Positions 58,601 through 64,000 of a DNA stretch of 64,000 nt are shown in pieces (within the stretch, counting starts at the first letter, position 1; each line of letters begins with the position of its first letter). The position numbers and the translations under genes are program-made. The stretch is from Pristionchus mayeri. Taxonomy: Eukaryota > Nematoda > Chromadorea > Rhabditida > Neodiplogasteridae. The notes beneath the pieces are model-generated. The model was not told the origin of the DNA. It saw only the letters and a list, made by a program, of their open reading frames with translations, and did no database searches. The stretch covers positions 11,510,464 through 11,574,463 of the forward strand of contig BTRK01000003.1 in assembly GCA_036245805.1 (NCBI GenBank), given 5' to 3'.

Positions 58601-61600
58601 GATGGGAGTCCATCACAAGAATCAATGTAGCAACTATGAGACTGATTAAATCCTCTCACTACTCAACGTCAGAATGATGCAATACATTGTTGACAAACAG
58701 ATTGCGCAATAACTGCATTTGATCGCGAACTAACTTTTTTCCGAAGCATTATACGAACTTTCCGGACACCCCAATAGCAGGCCAATTTAAGATTTGCATG
58801 GGAATTTTGATTTTGCTCTTTAGTCTAATTATTTCGCACAATTTGAACTATCGTTTGGATTGAATGCTATCTTGTGAAATTGAAATTCGTTATTCGAATG
58901 CCGACTCACTCTCGCGCCAATCGGAAACTGCTCCGCCTGGTCGCCGACAACGTGTGAAGGGGCAAGTATTAGGTAGGGCATGCCTCTTCGAAGCGTTTCT
59001 TCAGACTCGATCTGCCATTTCGAAATTATTATTTGTTTATGAACATAGTGGATACGGAAGTTGAGATGCAAATGTTGATTTATTATCGGTATCTTATTCG
59101 GTATTGCCGAACAATGAGTGAATTGGTTGAATTGGGCACAAAATATTAACATCGATAGTTGTCGTACCTTAACCGTGTTCAGGCTGTTAGATATGACTTT
59201 TCCGGTCCCATTGAAGATGATCGAGCGGTCCAGATACTCCTCAGTCCGCTTGCGGCGGGGAAGAGTAATGGGGTCGAAGACAGACGGAATCGAGGTGACC
59301 AATGGCGTGTTCAGCTTCCACTCGCCGTCTGGAAGAATGTGTTTAAAAACATTATGAATATTTCTGATTTTAACAATTTTCTACTTATATTGTGCGCATT
59401 AACGACTTTCGATTATATTTGCGTTGCAGAGTCTTCGATTATATTTGCGTTGCAAAATCGCAACGTTCACATCTTGTTTCTAATGAACAACCAATCAAAC
59501 TGCAAATGCGTGTGAATCCTACACTGAGTATTAAAAGAGGAAAATTATCTTACCGTATTTGAAAATCGCGGGGAAACAAGGGAAGAATCGGTCGAACGAG
59601 AGCTCATCTCTCGTTGATGTACTGAGGAAGGCTCGGAAGAAGAGACTACCGCGCTCAGATCTAAAACGAATAAGGATAGGTTAGGGTGCTAGGGAAAGTT
59701 AGGCTGTTAAGGTAGGGAGTAAAGGTAAGGTAAAGGTGCTTCCGCGTCAAGTTAGTTTATCTTCTATGACATGACAAGGCGCAAAAACGATGTGACTCAC
59801 TTGAATAGCTTCGTGGTCATCTCAACCGGTGTGCTGTGGTAGAGCGAGTGCGCATACCGCATCACTGCCACTGTAACCAGGATGTTCTTGTTGTAGACCT
59901 GCAAATGAAAAATCAATATTTTTACTCTCACATAAAAGCTTTGATTTGTCAAACAATGCCTTTCTGGGGGGGGGGGGGGGGGGGCGGACATTTCGGCAAC
60001 GGACATTTCGGCAACGGAGCGCCCTTCGCTGGAGATTCGGCGCAGCTCTTTGGGAGCTGTGTCGTTGTAACCAGCATGTGCTACCCTAGATATACATATG
60101 TAAGTCTTGCTACCAGGCGATCTCGAGTTTCACTCCATATCTATGTATAGGGGTTCATGGTCCAAAATTGAGAATTTGAGTGGAAAATCATGGTTAGTTA
60201 AACGCCAAATGCCATAATCAACTGATATTCTAGTACCTCAGAAACTACTGTAACCCGGAAACATGGGTATCGATTGGTTACGATATTCGGTGTTTTTCTA
60301 ACAATGATTTTCTACTCAAATTCTCATTTTGGACCATGATTGTACATAGATTTGCCTATACATAGATTTGGAGTGAAACTCAAGTTCGCCTGGTAACAAG
60401 AATTATATATACAAATGTAGGGTAGCACATACTGGTTACAATGACACAACTCCCAAGGAGCTACGTCGAAACTCCAGTGAAGGGCGCTCCGTTGCCGAAA
60501 TGTCCGTTGCCGAAATGTCCGCCCCCCCCCCTTTCTGCATCTCCGATGAGGTAACTTTGCACTTTTTTGAAAACTTTATGCAAATATTTTTAATAAGCTA
60601 ACCATTCGCTGCGAATCCACAAAGAAGATGTGCGATCGGTCGGTAATGAAGCGATAGAAGCCGAAGAAGCCATCGAATGGGAATGGGTCCTAAACGAAGT
60701 AGAAATAATTTCCAATGTATAGTACTTTTCTATCTATTTTTTCAATTTACCTGCGTCGAATGAAAAAAGTCTCTGTGTTCTAGTGCTAGTGCAAGTGCTG
60801 TGGAGAGTACCTAACCACATGTAACTTACCTGAAGCGAACACGATGTGGTTACATACCCTCGGTGGAATCATTCCACGTACCCTCTTCTGCCTATTGAGG
60901 AGGACCTTCCAGAGGTCCTCCACATGCAGTGGGCCGTTCTCGCAGATCAGCTGGTAGATGATGTAGTTGCGGCTCCTCTCCCGATCGAGCTCCTCTTTCT
61001 GAAGCACTCTCATTTGTATCACTATCAGATGTATGGTTTTGTAGTGTTATCGGATAATATCATGAATACGAATGACCATTACACTAGGTAATCTCAAACA
61101 CGTTTCACTCCTTAAAATGCCGAAACCAATGAATTTTCATAGACGATATCTTTGCAAAGGGTCGTACTAGAACTTCGAACCCGAGGCCATCCTCATACCG
61201 TGAATCGATGGTGCTGCAACTCAGCTCCACGCGGGCATAGGTAGCCCTCGGGCATGTATTCCTCGTTCGCGCCGAGCGTCGACCAGACTAATTCCTGTAA
61301 CGATAGCAATCATTATAATTATTACATTATCTCACGCTTTTTTTGCTCGGAGCAAGAAATAACACAAGAGATGGCGCATAGTAATTTCCCGGTGTCTGTG
61401 AATTCTCTATCGTATGCAATCCTGTTCACGAACATCCGGCATTGCGAATTGGTGCTGATTGACGAATCTGGGGTCGATGTACTCGATCCGAGAGGAATCC
61501 TTCAGCAGCGCCTCCGCTTCCTCTCTGCTCAGCAGCTCGTAGCAGCTGAAGTTTAATAAATTTATTGAGTAACTAATAATATTAATTATATAAATCACTA

Positions 61601-63823
61601 ATGAAAATCAGAAAAGGCGAAACGCTTTCAACACTTACGTCGCAAGTTTGAAATGTAAATGAAATCTTACGGAATGTTGCGCTGACGACCTCGGAAGGGG
61701 CGATATTGGTAATGCCTCTGAAAGGAGTGTGATGATTTCGGAATCCACAAGCGGGATACAGTCTCGGACCGCACGGAACCCAGCATGCCTAACTTACATA
61801 TGGTTTGGGCTGGTACTGTCGTCTCGGGCGATCCAGTTGTTCCAGTTGTTTTTCGTCAACGTCACGACCAGTGAACTGCCTGAACCAGATGTGGCATTAG
61901 GTCGGATGAGATCTATGACGTCTGGCAGCATTTTATAGATCTGGATTTGATGGATGCGGCATTACGTCATGGTTCTCATCCGACCTAGTGCCCCAAACGT
62001 TTATGTTTCCCGCCATTGTTTCTCAAAATATAATCAATAGGAAATAGTCAAGAACCTGCGGATAACGAATACGTCCGATATCTAACTTTTGAAAGTAGAT
62101 AATAACGATACTATGTCAAAATTCGATACACGAAACCCAGATTATATTGTATTACGAAGTCATACCGCCATTGATACTTCAAAGGATACCTGACGTCACA
62201 GTTCTCATCCTACCTGATACCGTACTCACCAGCCAGCGAAGTTCTCGAACTGCTCCTCCTCATCTTCTGCTTCGGTTTCTCCTCTTTGCGCGCGCATCCG
62301 AGCCTCTCGCTCAGCTCTGTTCCGACTGTTGATGAACACCATGCTGCAATGTATTATTGATAAGTTACATAGTTAGTGAGTCATAATCAGCTGTATGATG
62401 CCACTTTTAATGAATAGGCCCCAGCGATTAACGAACATGTTACAATAGTAATTAGTTCCCAAATTATTTATACGTAATTAGGTACTTAATAATGAGTAAT
62501 GAGCCTAGAACACGATGTAGCATTCAATAAAACAATTAGTCATAATTAGGCGTGTTATATATTGTATGATCCATGTTCTGACTGTTGATGAACATCATGC
62601 TGAAAAGTTGTGCGTAGATGTCCAAGATTCATTGTAAATTCTGTTGTTGGTGCACGAGTTTTGAATCATTACATAATTATGATAGTTCCAAGTTTTAGAG
62701 GGCTTAAAAATTAGGGTTTTTGACGAATAGAAATGGAATAAGAACGTGCCCGAAGTGCGAGCCTCATTTATCATTTCGAAATGTGCTTTGAGTACTAATC
62801 GTTCGTTTCGAAACATAAATTGTCCAATCAACTCGACATTTTCGTTTCGTAAATTGTGGATGACTTCTCGTGATAATTTGTCCAATCGTTTTGCGAGCTC
62901 TATCTCATATCTCACTGGGTAGATCTATTTCGCGGAAATCCCTATCATCAATCTTAGCACCTATTATATTTTCCCGATAACTTTATAATGACATTTTTAG
63001 GGATACAAGATAGTTTGCGAATATAGGTTTTAAAGTTTTTTGTTTGGATAACAAGTTCCCATCTTTCTTGTCCACCACTTACTCCCTTTTGCGCGCAAAG
63101 TTGCCTCCTTTTTCGATCGCTATATGCGTCCTGTACTCGCTCGCGTCGGGAGGAGCAGTCTTCCCGAACTCGATCAGCGGCTGCAATTGCACAAATAATA
63201 ATTGTTTTAAAAAATAATTTTCGCAAAGAATTAAGAATATCGGAGACTATTGATTTTCGAACGCAAATACACTTTCCACTTGAACTGGAGCAGAGGCTGC
63301 AATTGTACCCATACATTGATTGTATGATTTTGAACCATAGCTAATGTGTTAGCAAATTCGTACTCTAGGAAGCAGTAGTGACTACTTCAGATGGGAAGGC
63401 GCAATAAGAAGACACAGAGCGAGGCTAGGAAAAATGACAAATAGAGAGGAAATTCGAAACATTGCGAAGACAATGGGAAAAATGATAAGGTCGAGCACGA
63501 TAAGGATTCAGGAGGCAATATAGGCGGGATATAAAACTCAGAGGTTTTGAAAGAAAATGCACTCAATCCAACCCATCTTTGCCCCTAATCTATAGCATTT
63601 TCAGACCGAAAGTAAACATCATCGATATGAGTGCATGAAATCTTAACAGGAAGCCGCAAGGATGGACTTACTTATGGCGGCAATAAGTTGTTTTCCTTTT
63701 TAAATCGTTATCATGTTCAAGCAAAATTTTGAACCAAAATCGTTAACTTACTCTTCTGTTCTGCTTATCTCCATGATTTCCAGCAGTTACAGCGCTACCA
63801 GAGGGCGCCTCTTCGAAGTCCAA
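55655..63823 (-). CDS. Large multi-exon gene, family not recognised (5' end outside window)
   Basis: Exons read from high to low coordinate: 63,823-63,752, about 63,185-63,073, 62,339-62,230, 61,885-61,795, 61,720-61,680, 61,556-61,405, 61,300-61,212, 61,010-60,835, 60,690-60,608, 59,900-59,805, 59,660-59,555, 59,330-59,205, 58,980-58,912, 57,460-57,385, 57,190-57,108, about 56,910-56,750, 56,590-56,515, 56,260-56,170, 55,980-55,925 and 55,765-55,655 (TGA). Phrases: LICENGPLHVEDLWKVL, GFFGFYRFITDRSHIFFVD, VAVMRYAHSLYHSTPVEM and ELSFDRFFPCFPAIF repeat the look of small helix-turn-helix / winged-helix modules, perhaps LOTUS-like, but this is a guess. Then TSIPSVFDPITLPRRKR, VVGDQAEQFPIGARV, VDYAGVRCYNGWRH, a charged coiled-coil-like stretch (DERSKMADREREINEALLEG), FNDHINFRPFYFKPVF, and a C-terminus KPRLVVTVRPLIHWDAEHKV. 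No signal peptide or membrane segment is seen. A broken paralog lies at 629-3445. Some small exons are uncertain. Confidence 0.55.
57553..58774 (-). mobile_element. Mariner element, apparently intact
   Basis: Perfect terminal repeats TTGGGGTGTCCGGAAAGTTC and GAACTTTCCGGACACCCCAA with TA at 57,551-57,552 and 58,775-58,776. 1,222 bases. It sits in an intron of the large minus-strand gene and points the same way. The open transposase frame and the near-identical ends suggest recent insertion. Confidence 0.9.
57600..58625 (-). CDS. Mariner transposase (DD34D), intact frame
   Basis: 341 codons without interruption; the natural start is probably the Met of MDSHLYLRAV, four residues after the first. 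It cuts and joins the element at TA sites. The N-terminal part has HYYRLGRSVKEAH, CYKWFSRFKKGEFGLDDQPR and SGRPP, then HTH-like TPRSTVSDILHRSGKKPK and VIPHDLS (the WVPHEL position). The catalytic Asp residues are at about 156 (IIATDEKWITY), 245 (LLLMDNARPH) and 280 (SPDLSPCDYHCF). The last two are separated by 34 residues, as the mariner family requires. Length matches the usual 340-350. It is clearly different from the dead mariner 2 kb away. Confidence 0.92.
   Translation of the reverse strand: MILVMDSHLYLRAVLLHYYRLGRSVKEAHSALAQSEGADAPSIPFCYKWFSRFKKGEFGLDDQPRSGRPPSLDQPLVLRTLKRKPMASVRELKKDTGTPRSTVSDILHRSGKKPKLPQVIPHDLSPEQLKNRVQVCRELLHRRSNLRWVNSIIATDEKWITYDNPVRRLQWVDADEKPTPVSKKEEHGKKELLCFFFSVLGPIYWEILAPGTSINADLFSEQLEDVAIRVPPRLLNQGKILLLMDNARPHRAKMTQKKMDELKIERIPHPPYSPDLSPCDYHCFRSLSDFCKGKKFKNRDEVVRAFVNWAVSKKPAFPAQSLEGGSEKEGGIHWSLRIVKH
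59967..60530. mobile_element. Foldback element with G-tract/C-tract ends
   Basis: It begins with 18-19 G and ends with about 10 C. Inside, CGGACATTTCGGCAACGG is mirrored by CCGTTGCCGAAATGTCCG, GTAGCACATACTGGTTACAA mirrors the left arm, and CCTATACATAGATTTGGAGT mirrors CTCCATATCTATGTATAGG. The direct repeat CTTTCTG lies on both sides (59,960-59,966 and 60,531-60,537) and looks like a 7-bp target duplication. The centre holds GTATCGATTGGTTACGATAT, resembling the 48.3-kb element. It lies in an intron of the large gene. Confidence 0.75.
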
Positions 63824-64000
63824 CTAAGTAATTAATAAATTATTGCATATTTCCTAAATACGATACATTTTCGAATGTGAACTTCGCCCCTGTCTTATCA
63901 CACCTCCCTTACCGTGTGTGATGAATGCAAATTTCAAATTATAAATATCAGTTTCGGTGATCTTTGATCTTTTAAGCATGTAAAAGTAAACTCACGTCAA
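63824..64000. other. Intron sequence at right edge
   Basis: The large minus-strand gene should continue beyond 64,000. The reverse of ACTCAC at about 63,989-63,994 would be a GTGAGT donor for the preceding exon, which lies outside the window. Confidence 0.4.

Noticed and set aside
61130..61200. TTCGAACCCGAGG stretch resembling a tRNA T arm on the minus strand
   Set aside because: No A box, no pairing T stem and no acceptor stem.

Overview
The window looks like eukaryotic, most likely nematode, genomic DNA. Genes are split into many short exons, with introns mostly of 40-300 bases that have GTRAGT-type donors and TTTCAG-type acceptors. The families present (histidine acid phosphatase, ubiquitin-specific protease, TKL-type kinase, PIF1 helicases, Helitron, mariner) fit a nematode genome. 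I see no operons, ribosome binding sites or bacterial features. The species assignment is inference.

Layout. 0.6-3.4 kb (+): a broken paralog of the large gene at the right end. 4.5-8.2 kb: three partial histidine acid phosphatase pieces on both strands. 9.1-10.3 kb: pyrimidine-rich non-coding DNA. 10.6-13.6 kb: a near-perfect 3-kb palindrome. 14.8-16.7 kb: a TIR element carrying a nested foldback element. 16.8-18.5 kb (+): a partial PIF1-family helicase. 18.6-24.1 kb (-): a nearly complete Helitron (Rep-helicase gene) with several frame breaks and perfect heat-shock elements in its promoter. 24.4-24.57 kb: a tandem array of heat-shock-element repeats. 24.57-39.79 kb: a 15-kb tandem array of about 127 copies of a 120-bp monomer, with higher-order structure. 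39.9-42.6 kb (+): a ubiquitin-specific protease gene. 42.8-45.3 kb: TIR/foldback elements. 45.8-52.4 kb (+): a protein kinase gene in which three successive introns each hold a different long foldback element. 54.35-55.6 kb: a dead mariner. 55.65-63.8 kb (-): a large unrecognised gene, with an apparently intact mariner in one intron and a G-tract-ended foldback in another; it runs off the right edge.

The dominant theme is long inverted-repeat (foldback) elements: eight of about 0.56-3 kb, many flanked by TA, one by an 8-bp and one by a 7-bp target duplication. They share short motifs (ATCGATTGG, TACGGTA, CTGACCCACGG) with the 15-kb array, which suggests that the array grew from foldback-derived sequence. 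The genes do not form a recognisable pathway. They are independent host genes in a transposon-rich neighbourhood.
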